Shown here: in pieces, positions 44,620 through 55,622 of the stretch | How positions within the stretch are numbered: the stretch's first letter is position 1 | Layout of the letters: each line of letters begins with the position of its first letter | Assembly: GCA_947491305.1 (NCBI GenBank) | Contig: CANLIL010000007.1 | Location: 1-64,000 of the forward strand | From: Flavobacteriales bacterium | GTDB taxonomy: Bacteria > Bacteroidota > Bacteroidia > Flavobacteriales_D > Crocinitomicaceae | Direction of reading: 5' to 3' | Length of the DNA: 64,000 bases | Translations under genes and position numbers: made by a program | The notes under the pieces: model-generated | The model's input: the letters and a program-made list of their open reading frames with translations, nothing else | What the model was told of the DNA's origin: nothing | The model's database searches: none

Positions 44620-45255
44620 ATGAAACTTTTAGTTGTACTTTTTGCATTCGTTGCATTCACTGGATTTGGTCAAGATGCTAAATCTCAAGCTGTTTTAGAT
44701 AAACTTTCAACAAAAATGAAAGGTTTAAAAACATTTTACATCGAATTTTCTGCTACAATTAAAAATTCTTCGTCAGGAACCAATGAAAATCAATCCGGAA
44801 AAGGTTGGGTAAAAAACAACAAATTTTATGCAGCGTATGGCGATAACACCATCATTTCTAACGGAATAAAAACATGGTCAGTTGTTAGAGACGAAAAATC
44901 TGTTTATGAAAGTGACGCATCCGACAAAGACGAGCAATCGTTGAATCCTAAAAAATTAATGACCATTTGGGAAACAGGGTTCAAAAACAAATACGACAAA
45001 GAAGATAAAATCAATAACGAAGCCGTTCACATCATCAACTTATTTCCAAAAAACCCTTCAAAAGTTGATTACCATACCATCACTTTATACATTTCTAAAG
45101 TTTCCAACGAACTAAAAAAAGCGGTAATGCGCTCTAAAGATGGTTCTACAATGGTTTACTTATTGACAAAATTCCAAGAAAACCCAGCAATCGACGATTC
45201 AAAATTTGTCTTCGACTTAAAAAAATTCCCGGGGTATAGCGTGATTAAGGATTGA
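44620..45255 (+). CDS. lolA: Outer-membrane lipoprotein carrier protein LolA
   Basis: 211 residues with signal peptide MKLLVVLFAFVAFTGFGQ. The LolA fold is recognisable by LDKLSTKMKGLKTFYIEFSA, GKGWVKNNKFYAAYGDNTI, SNGIKTWSVVRDEKSVY and the DDSKFVFDLKKFPGYSVI end. LolA carries lipoproteins across the periplasm. It converges on the DEAD-box helicase gene with only 7 nt between stops and no visible terminator. Confidence 0.9.
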   Translation: MKLLVVLFAFVAFTGFGQDAKSQAVLDKLSTKMKGLKTFYIEFSATIKNSSSGTNENQSGKGWVKNNKFYAAYGDNTIISNGIKTWSVVRDEKSVYESDASDKDEQSLNPKKLMTIWETGFKNKYDKEDKINNEAVHIINLFPKNPSKVDYHTITLYISKVSNELKKAVMRSKDGSTMVYLLTKFQENPAIDDSKFVFDLKKFPGYSVIKD

Positions 45256-45262
45256 TCATCCT

Positions 45263-46612
45263 TTACTTCTTCTTTTTCTTCTTCTGACCTTTTGTAATTG
45301 GGCGACCGTACTTTTCTTGTTTCATTTTTTTCCAGTCCTTGCGAACGTTAACTTTTTGATTCTTCAACGATTTTTCGTGGAAAGCAGGTCCTACTTCGCG
45401 TTTCGTGATTTTGATTTGCGGTTCAGGCATGGTCGATTTCGGTTCCTCATCAAGAATCAATACATTCGAAATCGTAACCATTTCTGGGAACGGTAAATAT
45501 TCAATGCTTAAATCACCTAATTCTTCTTCAATCGCTTTCTGTTGTTTTTCTTCAAAAGGTGAAAAGAAACAAATCGCAGTTCCTTGTTGGTCTGCCCTAC
45601 CCGTTCTACCAACTCTGTGAATGAAATTCTCGAAATCTTCTGGCGCGTCAAAATTGATCACATGCGTTACACCTGTTATATCAACTCCACGTGAAATGAC
45701 ATCCGTAGCAACCAACAAATCAATTTCTCCTGTTTGAAATTGTCGTACCGTTTCAAAACGATTGTTTTGCGATTTATTGGAGTGAATTATTCCTAAACGT
45801 TCTTCAAAGTTCAATTCCAACCGTTCATGAACGATCGTTGCAAACGCTTTACTACTCGTGAAAACCAAGACTTTTTTCATGTCTTCATCGGTTTCAAGCA
45901 AATGTTGCAATAAATTCAATTTGGTATTGAAATTGGCTACTTTATACCCTTCTAATTTGATACTTTCCAAAGGTGTTCCAGCAGGAGCTGCTTCCACTTT
46001 TACAGGAGCAATAAAATAGTTTTCGATCAATGCTTCCACGTCTTCGTTCATGGTTGCAGAGAAAAACAAACTTTGTTTGCGTTCCGGTAAAATATCTAGA
46101 ATATTCGTTAGCTGCGTTCTAAATCCAAGGTCAAACATTTCGTCCACCTCATCCACGATTAAGCGCTTGATGTTTTTCAAAGCTAAATCTCCACGTAAAA
46201 CTAAATCTAACAAACGTCCTGGAGTCGCAACCAAAGCATCTAAACCAAGTGAAACTTCTTCTGCTTGTGTTCGGATGTTTGCTCCACCATAAACCCCAAC
46301 TACTGTAAAAGTCATGTACTTGGTTAACTTTTCGATTTCCTCTACTACTTGCATCACCAATTCACGCGTTGGAACAATGATTAATATTTGTGGCAAACGA
46401 TCTTTTGTAAAGTTCCATTGGCGCAAGGTTGGCAATAAAAACGCTAAAGTTTTACCCGTTCCTGTTTGCGCGATACCCAACATGTCTTTTCCGGACATAA
46501 CGACAGAAAAAGCTTTTTGCTGAATGGTTGTTGGTGTTTCAAAACCTAAATCATCCAATGCGTTTAACAAGGGTTTAGTTAAGTTTAAATCACGAAATGT
46601 ACTATTTTCCAT
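45263..46612 (-). CDS. DEAD-box-family ATP-dependent RNA helicase with DEVD motif II
   Basis: 449 residues. Q motif FRDLNLTKPLLNALDDLGFE, Walker A AQTGTGKTLAF, motif Ib ATPGRLLD, motif II VDEVDEMFDLGF (DEVD instead of DEAD), SAT as motif III, DVISRGVDI and HRVGRTGR as motifs V and VI. The C-terminus is a basic extension ending in six lysines, usual in Bacteroidota RhlE-like helicases. It remodels RNA, probably in ribosome assembly or decay. It lies 29 nt downstream of the E1 gene. Confidence 0.93.
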   Translation of the reverse strand: MENSTFRDLNLTKPLLNALDDLGFETPTTIQQKAFSVVMSGKDMLGIAQTGTGKTLAFLLPTLRQWNFTKDRLPQILIIVPTRELVMQVVEEIEKLTKYMTFTVVGVYGGANIRTQAEEVSLGLDALVATPGRLLDLVLRGDLALKNIKRLIVDEVDEMFDLGFRTQLTNILDILPERKQSLFFSATMNEDVEALIENYFIAPVKVEAAPAGTPLESIKLEGYKVANFNTKLNLLQHLLETDEDMKKVLVFTSSKAFATIVHERLELNFEERLGIIHSNKSQNNRFETVRQFQTGEIDLLVATDVISRGVDITGVTHVINFDAPEDFENFIHRVGRTGRADQQGTAICFFSPFEEKQQKAIEEELGDLSIEYLPFPEMVTISNVLILDEEPKSTMPEPQIKITKREVGPAFHEKSLKNQKVNVRKDWKKMKQEKYGRPITKGQKKKKKK

Positions 46613-46641
46613 TTTAATTTTTTACGTGTGAAGCCACACTT

Positions 46642-48642
46642 TTAATATGCTAAGAGTGCATTAATCGCCTCTCTTAGTCGTTCTTTTGGTAAAAATTGTG
46701 TTTCCAATGAAACCGCAAAAGGAACTGGTGTATCCAACGAAGCAACACGTTTCACTGGTGCATCTAAATCTTGGAAGCAGTTTTCAGTGATTAAAGCAAC
46801 CAATTCACCGCCAATTCCCCCTGTCATGCAATCTTCGTGCAATACTAAAACTTTACCAGTTTTTCGCGCTGCAGCATAAATTGCTTCAGTGTCCAACGGT
46901 AACAAGGTTCTTAAATCTACAATTTCAGCTGTTACTTCTGGCATTTCAGCCAAAATTTCTGTCGCCCAATGAACTCCCAAACCATAGGTTACAATCGTTA
47001 AATCGTTACCCGTTTGAACCGTTCTAGCCTTCCCAATTTCAACTGTGTAATAATCAGATGGAATTTCTTCCTTCAAACTTCTGTATAAATATTTGTGTTC
47101 AAATACCATGACTGGATTTGGATCTTCTATAGCAGCATTCAATAATCCCTTTGCATCGTAAGGAGTGGATGCGTAAACTATTTTTAATCCTGGTGTATGA
47201 AAAAACCACGCTTCGTTGCTTTGAGAATGAAAAGGTCCTGCGGCAGTTCCTGCACCCGTAGGCATTCGAACTACAACATCCGCATTTTGCCCCCAACGCC
47301 AATGAATTTTTGCTAAATTATTGATAATTTGATTGAAGCCACACGTAACAAAATCAGCAAATTGCATTTCAACAATCGCTTTCATTCCAGCAATCGATAA
47401 GCCTAATCCTGCGCCAACAATCGCTGATTCACAAATTGGTGTATTGCGCACGCGACCTTTTCCAAACTGCTCAACAAATCCCTCTGTTACTTTAAACGCA
47501 CCACCATATTCGGCGATATCTTGTCCCATAATTACCAATTCTGGGTATTTTTCCATCGACTGACGCAACGCATCTTGAATGGCATCAATAAAACGTTTTT
47601 CGGCTTTTTCGCCACTTGCAACTTGAACAGCTTGTTCAAACGGTGCATATACATCTGTGGTTTCTTTATCCAACGAAGCAACAATCGCAGGAGCGGCATT
47701 CGCCTCATCGAAACCAGTTTGTATTTCAGACTTAAACGTTTCACGAATTTCGTTTTCTTTAGCGTCTGTTAAAACACCTATTTCCTTTAAATACAATTCA
47801 TAATTTGCAACAGGATCAAATTTCTCCCACTCTTCTTGCAATCCTTCAGGATAATATTTTGTACCTGATGCTTCTTCGTGACCGCGCATTCTGAAAGTCA
47901 TTAACTCCAATAAAAATGGTTTCGGTTCCACACGAATTTCTTCGTTGATTTTACGAACCGTTCGAATCACTTCCAAAATATTGTTTCCATCCACTTGAAC
48001 AGCTTCCATACCGTACCCAATACCTTTATCAATGAATTGTTTACATCTAAATTGTTCTTCTGAAGGCGTTGATAATCCCCAACAATTATTTTCAACCGCA
48101 AAAATTACGGGTAAATCCCACACACTTGCGACGTTTAATGACTCATGAAAATCACCTTCAGAGGCACCACCATCGCCGGTAAAAACGATTGTAGATTTTT
48201 TTTCATTCTTTAATTTTGCTGCTAGGGCGATTCCGTCTGCGATACCTAATTGAGGGCCCAAATGCGAAATCATGCCAACAATTTTATAGTCTTGTGTTCC
48301 AAAGTGAAACGAGCGATCTCTTCCTTTTGTAAAACCAGCTTCCTTCCCTTGAAATTGAGCAAAAAGTCTATTCAAAGGAATGCCACGTGTGGTAAAAACA
48401 CCTAAATTACGGTGCATCGGTAAAATATATTCATCTTGGTTCATTGCATACGCGCAACCGACAGAAATTCCTTCTTGTCCCCAACCAGAAAACCATTTTG
48501 TAATTTTCCCTTGACGCAATAGAATCAGCATTTTCTCTTCAATCATACGCGGTTTTAAGAGCGTTTTATAGATTGTCACTAATTCCTGATCATCAAAACC
48601 TTCACGGTTAAAAGTGGTATATAATTTATCTAATTTTTCCAT
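46642..48642 (-). CDS. 2-oxoacid dehydrogenase E1, fused alpha and beta subunits
   Basis: 666 residues. Residues about 1-330 are an E1 alpha unit with the thiamine-diphosphate motif GDGGASEGDFHESLNVASVW ending in AVENN. Residues about 345-666 are an E1 beta unit (VIMGQDIAEYGGAFKVTEGF, NTPICESAIVGAGLGLSIAG). The family oxidatively decarboxylates pyruvate or branched-chain 2-oxoacids together with E2 and E3; neither is nearby. The single-chain fusion is usual in Bacteroidota. A consensus promoter lies upstream. Confidence 0.93.
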   Translation of the reverse strand: MEKLDKLYTTFNREGFDDQELVTIYKTLLKPRMIEEKMLILLRQGKITKWFSGWGQEGISVGCAYAMNQDEYILPMHRNLGVFTTRGIPLNRLFAQFQGKEAGFTKGRDRSFHFGTQDYKIVGMISHLGPQLGIADGIALAAKLKNEKKSTIVFTGDGGASEGDFHESLNVASVWDLPVIFAVENNCWGLSTPSEEQFRCKQFIDKGIGYGMEAVQVDGNNILEVIRTVRKINEEIRVEPKPFLLELMTFRMRGHEEASGTKYYPEGLQEEWEKFDPVANYELYLKEIGVLTDAKENEIRETFKSEIQTGFDEANAAPAIVASLDKETTDVYAPFEQAVQVASGEKAEKRFIDAIQDALRQSMEKYPELVIMGQDIAEYGGAFKVTEGFVEQFGKGRVRNTPICESAIVGAGLGLSIAGMKAIVEMQFADFVTCGFNQIINNLAKIHWRWGQNADVVVRMPTGAGTAAGPFHSQSNEAWFFHTPGLKIVYASTPYDAKGLLNAAIEDPNPVMVFEHKYLYRSLKEEIPSDYYTVEIGKARTVQTGNDLTIVTYGLGVHWATEILAEMPEVTAEIVDLRTLLPLDTEAIYAAARKTGKVLVLHEDCMTGGIGGELVALITENCFQDLDAPVKRVASLDTPVPFAVSLETQFLPKERLREAINALLAY

Positions 48643-48667
48643 AAATTAAAATCGATCGAATAATTTA

Positions 48668-48697
48668 CAAAATTAATGCAAATTGTCGGAGAACAAG
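48668..48697 (-). promoter_or_regulatory. Promoter of the E1 gene
   Basis: On the minus strand CTTG (48694-48697) and TAATTTTG (48668-48675) are separated by 18 nt. The predicted leader is about 20 nt. Confidence 0.7.
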
Positions 48698-48722
48698 CCT
48701 AGAAAGTGAAAAAGGTTGGAAA

Positions 48723-48752
48723 TAAAAAAGGCTGATTCAAATGAACCAGCCT
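48723..48752 (-). terminator. Terminator of gdhA
   Basis: On the minus strand AGGCTGGTTC and GAATCAGCCT pair (one G-T) around ATTT, followed by a T-run, 20 nt after the stop. Confidence 0.87.
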
Positions 48753-48772
48753 CTTCAGTATATTAAGATTGA

Positions 48773-50140
<1,368 letters not shown>

Positions 50141-50154
50141 TTAAATTAACGAAG

Positions 50155-50162
50155 CAAATGTA
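50155..50162 (-). promoter_or_regulatory. -7 element of gdhA
   Basis: On the minus strand TACATTTG matches TAnnTTTG, 26 nt before the ATG. No -33 TTTG was found at standard spacing. Confidence 0.55.
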
Positions 50163-50264
50163 AAAAAAATTAATTACTAAAAATGAAAAAACAACAACTG
50201 CTTCATAAATTGTTGATTAATTAAAAAATTGTTATTAAATAATAAAGTTTGAATGAATATATAA

Positions 50265-50296
50265 TTTGCATTTGATGGCAACTATTAATATATTTG
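50265..50296 (+). promoter_or_regulatory. Promoter of the SprB-repeat gene pair
   Basis: TTTG (50265-50268) and TATATTTG (50289-50296) are 20 nt apart. The predicted leader before the ATG at 50333 is about 32 nt. Confidence 0.72.
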
Positions 50297-50332
50297 GCCG
50301 TACTAAGATTACTGAATAACAAAAACTATACA

Positions 50333-50731
50333 ATGAAAAATACTATTTTCTTAACTCTTTGCGCGCTATTTCTCATAAGTTTTAAAGGTCATTCTCAATC
50401 CTATGAAGTGATTTACATGACTGCTAATCAAGAAATACAATCAAAAATCGATCAAAATAAGGTTGCTGGAATAGAAATATTATCAGGAATTTGGAGTCAC
50501 CAAACCATAGGATTATCTGGTTTAAGCTCAACTCAGAAAGACGATTTAATAGCAATACTTTCAAAAAACAAAGAGATTCAAACAATCAAAATAAATGATG
50601 AGAATAATTTAATGATGATTGTATCAACACCAAAATTAACGAAAGAAGTTTTCAAAGATGTATTAGATCAATTCAATGTAATCATGACAGGATATACCGT
50701 AAATTATGAATTATTTATTGACAAAAACTAA
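50333..50731 (+). CDS. Small exported protein of unknown function
   Basis: 132 residues from the ATG at 50333 (MKNTIFLTLCALFLISFKGH, a signal peptide); an earlier in-frame codon at 50294 falls in the promoter box. The mature part is about 110 residues with the alternation EIQSKIDQNKVAGIEILSG ... KNKEIQTIKINDENNLMMIV ... FNVIMTGYTVNYELFIDK, suggesting a small beta-alpha-beta domain. No cysteine or lipobox is seen. I do not recognise the family. It lies 10 nt before the T9SS SprB-repeat gene and probably shares its mRNA. Confidence 0.75.
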   Translation: MKNTIFLTLCALFLISFKGHSQSYEVIYMTANQEIQSKIDQNKVAGIEILSGIWSHQTIGLSGLSSTQKDDLIAILSKNKEIQTIKINDENNLMMIVSTPKLTKEVFKDVLDQFNVIMTGYTVNYELFIDKN

Positions 50732-50741
50732 ACTAGAAATC

Positions 50742-53240
50742 ATGCTTAAAAAAATATTTTTTGTTGGCTTTTTGTCGTTATCTTCATTATTAAATGCACA
50801 AGTAAACCCTGGCGCAAGTTGTGGTCAAGCTGGTTGTTCTTTAGGAGGTTCTTATAACAATCTGACAGGATCTCCTAGTATGGGGTCTTATTCTTGTTTA
50901 GGTTCTACTCCCAATGCGAATTGGTTAGCATTGGGAATTGCGAACACTGGCAATGTCCATTTAACCTTAACTCAAGTTTCAAGTGCGGGAACTCCTATTG
51001 ATGTTGACTTTGCTTTGTATGGACCTTACACAAGTGTTTCTGCAGGTTGCCCTATAGGCCCAACGACTCCAACTGTTGATTGTTCCTATTCACCATCTGC
51101 TACAGAGTATGTTGATATTATTGGTGCAGTTGCAGGACAAGTTTACATTTTATTGGTAACAAATTTCAATGGTGGCGCTGGATCAATTAGTTTGTCTCCA
51201 AATACCGCTCAACCATCAACGGGTTCAATTAATTGTAACACAAACTTTACGGCAACAACTACTCAAGTTGCAGCTACTTGTGGTCAAGCAACTGGTTCAG
51301 CAACTGTTACGGCTGTAGGTGGGTACCCTCCATATACATACACATGGAATTTACCAGGAAGTCCTACTACACAAACAGTTACTAATTTAGCCCCTGGAAC
51401 TTACACTGTGACTGTTACTTCATCACCAAATCCTACTAACAACCAATCTGTTAACCCAACAACGGGAACTGTTACTGTATTAAACAAGGTTGCAACATTT
51501 AGCGCTACATCAACACAAGCATCATGTATTGGAGGAGCCAATGGAACAGCAACTGCCAATTTTGCCATGTCAGGCGGTAACGCTGGAATAACAGCAACTT
51601 ATTTATGGAATAATGGACAAACTACTAAAATTGCAACAGGATTATTGCCAGGCACTTATACGTGTACTGTAACTTTATCAAATGGATGTGTTGGAACAGC
51701 AACAGTGACTGTTGGTGCTAGTTCAGTAAGTTATTCTGGAACTTCAACATTAGTTTCTTGTCCTGGAGGGTCAAATGGAACAGCAACTGTATCTATGAGT
51801 CCAGTAATTGGAAACCTTTCTTTCTTATGGAATGATGCTTTACAACAAACAACACAAACTGCAACTGGTTTACCTGCTGGAGTTCATACATGTACTATCA
51901 CCTCAGATATCGGATGTGTAGGAACAAAAACAGTTACAGTTGGAACTATTCCCGGAATGGTTGGAATTTTTTCAGCAATAAATGATGTAACGTGTAATTC
52001 TGCGAACAATGGCTTAATGGCTGTTTCAGTCACACAGGGTACAGCGCCATACACCTATGACTGGTTAAACTCAACGTCTGTAAATGACACAGCAAGCGAT
52101 TTATATGTTGGTTACCAAGCTGTAACAATAACAGATGCAAACGGATGTATTATAACTATCTCGGACACATTAGACGAGCCATTAGCATTAAAAATAACAG
52201 CTTTAACTCCACCAACTCAAATCTGTCCAGAAGCATCAATTACTTTATCAGTAAATGGAACAGGTGGATCTTCACCTTATATTTTTACTTGGACAGAAAA
52301 TGGAGCGGTAATTGGAACAGGAAATTCAATTACAGTGAATCCGTTAAATTCTATCACTAATTATTGTGTTAAAATGGAAGAAGTTTGTGGCTCCCCATTC
52401 GCCGACTCTTGTACGGTGTTAACGTTCCCTTTAGAAATTTTTCCAGCTGTAAGTTCTGATGCACCTGAACGATGCATACCTGCAAAATTTGATTTCACAA
52501 ATAACTCTTCAAATCCAACTGAAATTGCTTCGACCTATTTCGAATTTTCAGATGGCTTTAATGTGCTAGAGACTGGAATTGATTCAACATCTAACATATT
52601 TGAAATCCCTGATCAATATTCAGTTATTATGACTGTAACCTCTATATTTGGTTGTATCTATACAGACACATTTGTAAACATTGTAAACGTGAGAGATGTA
52701 CCTAAGGCAGATTATACATTTTCATCAAACCCAACTACGTTCTTTGAAACAACTATTGCAATGCAGGATCGTTCTTCTTCAGATGTTGTAACGTGGAACT
52801 GGTTGAGTCCTTATTCGTCACCTTCCTATAGCCAAGCTCAAAACCCAGTTTTTAACTACCCAATTGGTGAAGTTGGAATTTATCCTACTACTTTGATTGT
52901 AACATCAAGTTATGGGTGTGTTGATACTGTAACGTATAACATGAATGTGATACAAGACATCATTATGTATGCACCAAACTCGTTTACACCAGATGGTGAT
53001 GAGCACAACCAAAATTGGAATTTTGCAATTCAAGGAATTGATGTTTACTCCTTTAATTTGATGTTATTCAACAAATGGGGTGAAATTATTTGGGAAACAC
53101 AAGACGTAAATTCTTCTTGGGATGGTACTTACAATGGGAAATTAGTGCAATCTGGTTCTTATTTTTGGCGAGCTAGTGCCAAAGATATTATGAACGATGG
53201 AAAGCATGAATTCAGCGGATCGATTAATGTTTTACGTTAA
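50742..53240 (+). CDS. SprB-repeat surface protein with gliding-motility-type (T9SS type B) C-terminal domain
   Basis: 832 residues from the ATG at 50742 (MLKKIFFVGFLSLSSLLNAQ signal peptide). Residues about 20-170 form a Cys-containing beta domain (NPGASCGQAGCSLGGSYNN). At least three to four SprB-like repeats follow (ATCGQATGSATVTAVGGYPP, ASCIGGANGTATANFAMSGG, VSCPGGSNGTATVSMSP, VTCNSANNGLMAVSVTQ), then an Ig-like and a PKD-like region. The last 90 residues are the gliding-motility-associated C-terminal domain (APNSFTPDGDEHNQNWNF, FNKWGEIIWETQD, GKLVQSGSYFWRA). It is exported by T9SS and probably displayed on the surface or released; it may act as an adhesin. Confidence 0.9.
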   Translation: MLKKIFFVGFLSLSSLLNAQVNPGASCGQAGCSLGGSYNNLTGSPSMGSYSCLGSTPNANWLALGIANTGNVHLTLTQVSSAGTPIDVDFALYGPYTSVSAGCPIGPTTPTVDCSYSPSATEYVDIIGAVAGQVYILLVTNFNGGAGSISLSPNTAQPSTGSINCNTNFTATTTQVAATCGQATGSATVTAVGGYPPYTYTWNLPGSPTTQTVTNLAPGTYTVTVTSSPNPTNNQSVNPTTGTVTVLNKVATFSATSTQASCIGGANGTATANFAMSGGNAGITATYLWNNGQTTKIATGLLPGTYTCTVTLSNGCVGTATVTVGASSVSYSGTSTLVSCPGGSNGTATVSMSPVIGNLSFLWNDALQQTTQTATGLPAGVHTCTITSDIGCVGTKTVTVGTIPGMVGIFSAINDVTCNSANNGLMAVSVTQGTAPYTYDWLNSTSVNDTASDLYVGYQAVTITDANGCIITISDTLDEPLALKITALTPPTQICPEASITLSVNGTGGSSPYIFTWTENGAVIGTGNSITVNPLNSITNYCVKMEEVCGSPFADSCTVLTFPLEIFPAVSSDAPERCIPAKFDFTNNSSNPTEIASTYFEFSDGFNVLETGIDSTSNIFEIPDQYSVIMTVTSIFGCIYTDTFVNIVNVRDVPKADYTFSSNPTTFFETTIAMQDRSSSDVVTWNWLSPYSSPSYSQAQNPVFNYPIGEVGIYPTTLIVTSSYGCVDTVTYNMNVIQDIIMYAPNSFTPDGDEHNQNWNFAIQGIDVYSFNLMLFNKWGEIIWETQDVNSSWDGTYNGKLVQSGSYFWRASAKDIMNDGKHEFSGSINVLR

Positions 53241-53259
53241 TTTTTGATAATATTTTTTA

Positions 53260-53286
53260 AAAGGGAAGTATTGCTTCCCTTTTTTT
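53260..53286 (+). terminator. Terminator of the SprB-repeat gene pair
   Basis: AAAGGGAAG and CTTCCCTTT form a hairpin around TATTG, followed by a T-run. Confidence 0.88.
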
Positions 53287-53314
53287 ATGATCTTTAGGAT
53301 CTAAAATATCAATT

Positions 53315-54070
53315 ATGAAAACCCTTATTGCCATAACAATTGGAAGTGTCTTATTCATTTCTTGCGATGTAGCGAACGAAGTAAGTTCAATCGCTACTAA
53401 TTTATCAACGTCGATGAATACTGGAACTTCTTCGACTCAACCAAAATTATCCAATGCGGATGTAATTTCAGGATTAAAAGAAGCACTAACTGTTGGTATT
53501 CAAAATTCAGTAAAATTAAGTTCTGTAACGGATGGATTTCTTGGAAACCAAATGATTCGTTTACCATTTCCAGAAGATGCTGCCAAAGTGAAACAAAAAG
53601 CATTGGATTTAGGGATGAAAACACAAGTTGAGAATTTCGAAACAACCTTGAATCGTGCCGCTGAATCTGCAACGAAAGAAGCGTTACCTATTTTCACGAA
53701 AGCGATAACATCAATGAGTGTTAGTGATGGTTTTTCAATTTTAAATGGTGGCAATGGTGCTGCAACATCATTTCTTAAGAAACAAACTACGGCTGAATTG
53801 ACAACTGCATTTGCACCAAAAGTAAAGGAAGCTATTGCAAAAGTAAAACTTACGGAAGTTTGGAATCCAATCATGTCAAAATACAACACCGCAATGACGT
53901 TTACAGGTGGACAAAAAGTGAATCTAGATTTGAATGCATATGTAACACAAAAAGCGATTGATGGACTCTTCAAATTAGTAGAAATTGAAGAAAATAAAAT
54001 AAGAAAAGATCCAGCTGCACGTGTGAATGATATTCTTCAAAAAGTATTTGGAAGCATCAAATTAAATTAA
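53315..54070 (+). CDS. DUF4197-family lipoprotein
   Basis: 251 residues. The signal sequence MKTLIAITIGSVLFISCDV has a lipobox Cys17. The DUF4197 core is ADVISGLKEALTVGIQNSVK, GNQMIRLPFPEDAAKVKQKA and ITSMSVSDGFSILNGGNGAA, followed by a helix-rich C-terminus ending DILQKVFGSIKLN. It is exported and membrane-anchored; the function of the family is unknown. It precedes a nucleoside phosphorylase by 1 nt. Confidence 0.88.
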   Translation: MKTLIAITIGSVLFISCDVANEVSSIATNLSTSMNTGTSSTQPKLSNADVISGLKEALTVGIQNSVKLSSVTDGFLGNQMIRLPFPEDAAKVKQKALDLGMKTQVENFETTLNRAAESATKEALPIFTKAITSMSVSDGFSILNGGNGAATSFLKKQTTAELTTAFAPKVKEAIAKVKLTEVWNPIMSKYNTAMTFTGGQKVNLDLNAYVTQKAIDGLFKLVEIEENKIRKDPAARVNDILQKVFGSIKLN

Positions 54071-54071
54071 C

Positions 54072-54935
54072 ATGTATTATCCAGCATCTGAATTAGTCTT
54101 AAATACTAAGAATCAAGTATATCATTTAGGGATTTCACCAGAAACTATTGCTGAAAAAATAATTTTAGTTGGAGACCAAGACCGCGTTCAATTGGTTTCC
54201 AATTTTTTTGATTCTATTCATCATCAATCGCAGCACAGAGAGTTTGTTGTGCATACTGGCACTTACAAAGGAAAGGAAATTTCAGTTATCTCTTCAGGAA
54301 TCGGGACTGACAACATTGATATCGTACTAAATGAAGTGGATGCTTTATTTAACATTGATTTAGCTACTCGAACTGAAAAAAAAATCAAAAAAGCACTTGA
54401 ATTTGTTCGAATTGGAACGTGTGGAATTTTACAAAAAACAATCCCACTTCATTCCTATATCCTTTCAACGCATGCATTTGGCTTAGATAACATTGGTCAT
54501 TTCTACCAAATTCCTTTCGATGAAAAAGAAATTGAAATGGCTGAAATAATTAAAACACATTTAAAACTTCCAAGTGCAGTCGTTCCTTATTTTGTAGCTG
54601 CTTCAGAATCACTTGTGCATAAACTTATTTCAGAAAAAACCTATCAAGGAATTACAATTACAAGCAGTGGGTTTTACGGGCCACAAGGGCGCGAATTGAG
54701 AGCTAAAAATACTGTGCCTGAAATGAATAATCAAATTGAGACATTTGATTTTGAAGGTTTAAAAATTTGCAATTTTGAGATGGAAAGTTCAGCCATTTTT
54801 GCATTAAGTAACGTTTTAGGTCATACCGCATCTACCATCTGCTTGGGAGTCGCTAACCGTCCAAATAAAGAATTTTCAACTGGTTTTGAAAAGGAGATGA
54901 ACGAATTAATTCAGTATGTTTTAGATCGGATTTAA
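54072..54935 (+). CDS. Nucleoside phosphorylase (uridine phosphorylase-like)
   Basis: 287 residues. The family motifs are AEKIILVGDQDRVQLVSNFF, YKGKEISVISSGIGTDNIDI, KALEFVRIGTCGILQ and FEGLKICNFEMESSAIFALS (the last holds the nucleoside-binding Met-Glu pair). It phosphorolyses a nucleoside to base and ribose-1-phosphate. It starts 1 nt after the DUF4197 stop. Its last 15 nt overlap the convergent cutC. Confidence 0.9.
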   Translation: MYYPASELVLNTKNQVYHLGISPETIAEKIILVGDQDRVQLVSNFFDSIHHQSQHREFVVHTGTYKGKEISVISSGIGTDNIDIVLNEVDALFNIDLATRTEKKIKKALEFVRIGTCGILQKTIPLHSYILSTHAFGLDNIGHFYQIPFDEKEIEMAEIIKTHLKLPSAVVPYFVAASESLVHKLISEKTYQGITITSSGFYGPQGRELRAKNTVPEMNNQIETFDFEGLKICNFEMESSAIFALSNVLGHTASTICLGVANRPNKEFSTGFEKEMNELIQYVLDRI

Positions 54936-55622
54936 AGCTGTTAAAATCCTTTTTACACGCGCTTCATCTACCTTTAATACATTTTCAGAGAACAAAGACT
55001 CTTCATCTAATTGCATTTTTGTCGTTCCTGAAAAATGAATAGCATCCGGATGAATCTCCTTATTTAATTTTGCAACATTTGCTGCACTTACTCCTCCTCC
55101 GATCATAATTTGTAGCTTACCCGCACTAAAAACTTTCATTTCTTTTAAAACAGCCATTCCTAAATCAACATTTCGCGCTAAACCTGAAGTTAAAACACGG
55201 TTTACTCCATAATTGCTCAAAACAGTCAACGCCTTTTTCCAATCATAACAATCATCAAAAGCACGGTGAAAAGTAACTTCCATACCAACAGCTTTTTGCA
55301 TGACCTTTTTTAAAAAATCTTCGTCAATCGCCCCTGCTTCTGTTAATGCTCCAATGACAATTCCACTTGCGCCCATTTCTTTACAATTGATTATTTCACG
55401 CAGCATAATTTCTTGCTCATCTTCTGAATAAAAGAAACCTCCTGGACGCGGACGAATTAACACATGTGTTTCAACACCATAAGCTATCGCATATTCAATC
55501 ATTCCATACGAAGGCGTAATTCCACCATGCTCTAGATTTTGACACAATTCTATTCGGTCAAAATTTAAACTTTTCGCCAAATGAATTGCAGCTAACGATG
55601 CTGCGCACAATTCTAACTTCAT
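54921..55622 (-). CDS. cutC: CutC-family copper homeostasis protein
   Basis: 233 residues. The family motifs are ELCQNLEHGGITPSYGMIEY, VLIRPRPGGFFYSEDEQEIM, VTFHRAFDDCYDWKKAL, VNRVLTSGL and IMIGGGVSAANVAKL, in a TIM-barrel protein. Despite the name, a direct role in copper handling is uncertain. It starts within the last bases of the GH20 gene (TAATG, 1-nt overlap) and ends inside the convergent nucleoside phosphorylase. Confidence 0.92.
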   Translation of the reverse strand: MKLELCAASLAAIHLAKSLNFDRIELCQNLEHGGITPSYGMIEYAIAYGVETHVLIRPRPGGFFYSEDEQEIMLREIINCKEMGASGIVIGALTEAGAIDEDFLKKVMQKAVGMEVTFHRAFDDCYDWKKALTVLSNYGVNRVLTSGLARNVDLGMAVLKEMKVFSAGKLQIMIGGGVSAANVAKLNKEIHPDAIHFSGTTKMQLDEESLFSENVLKVDEARVKRILTALNPI

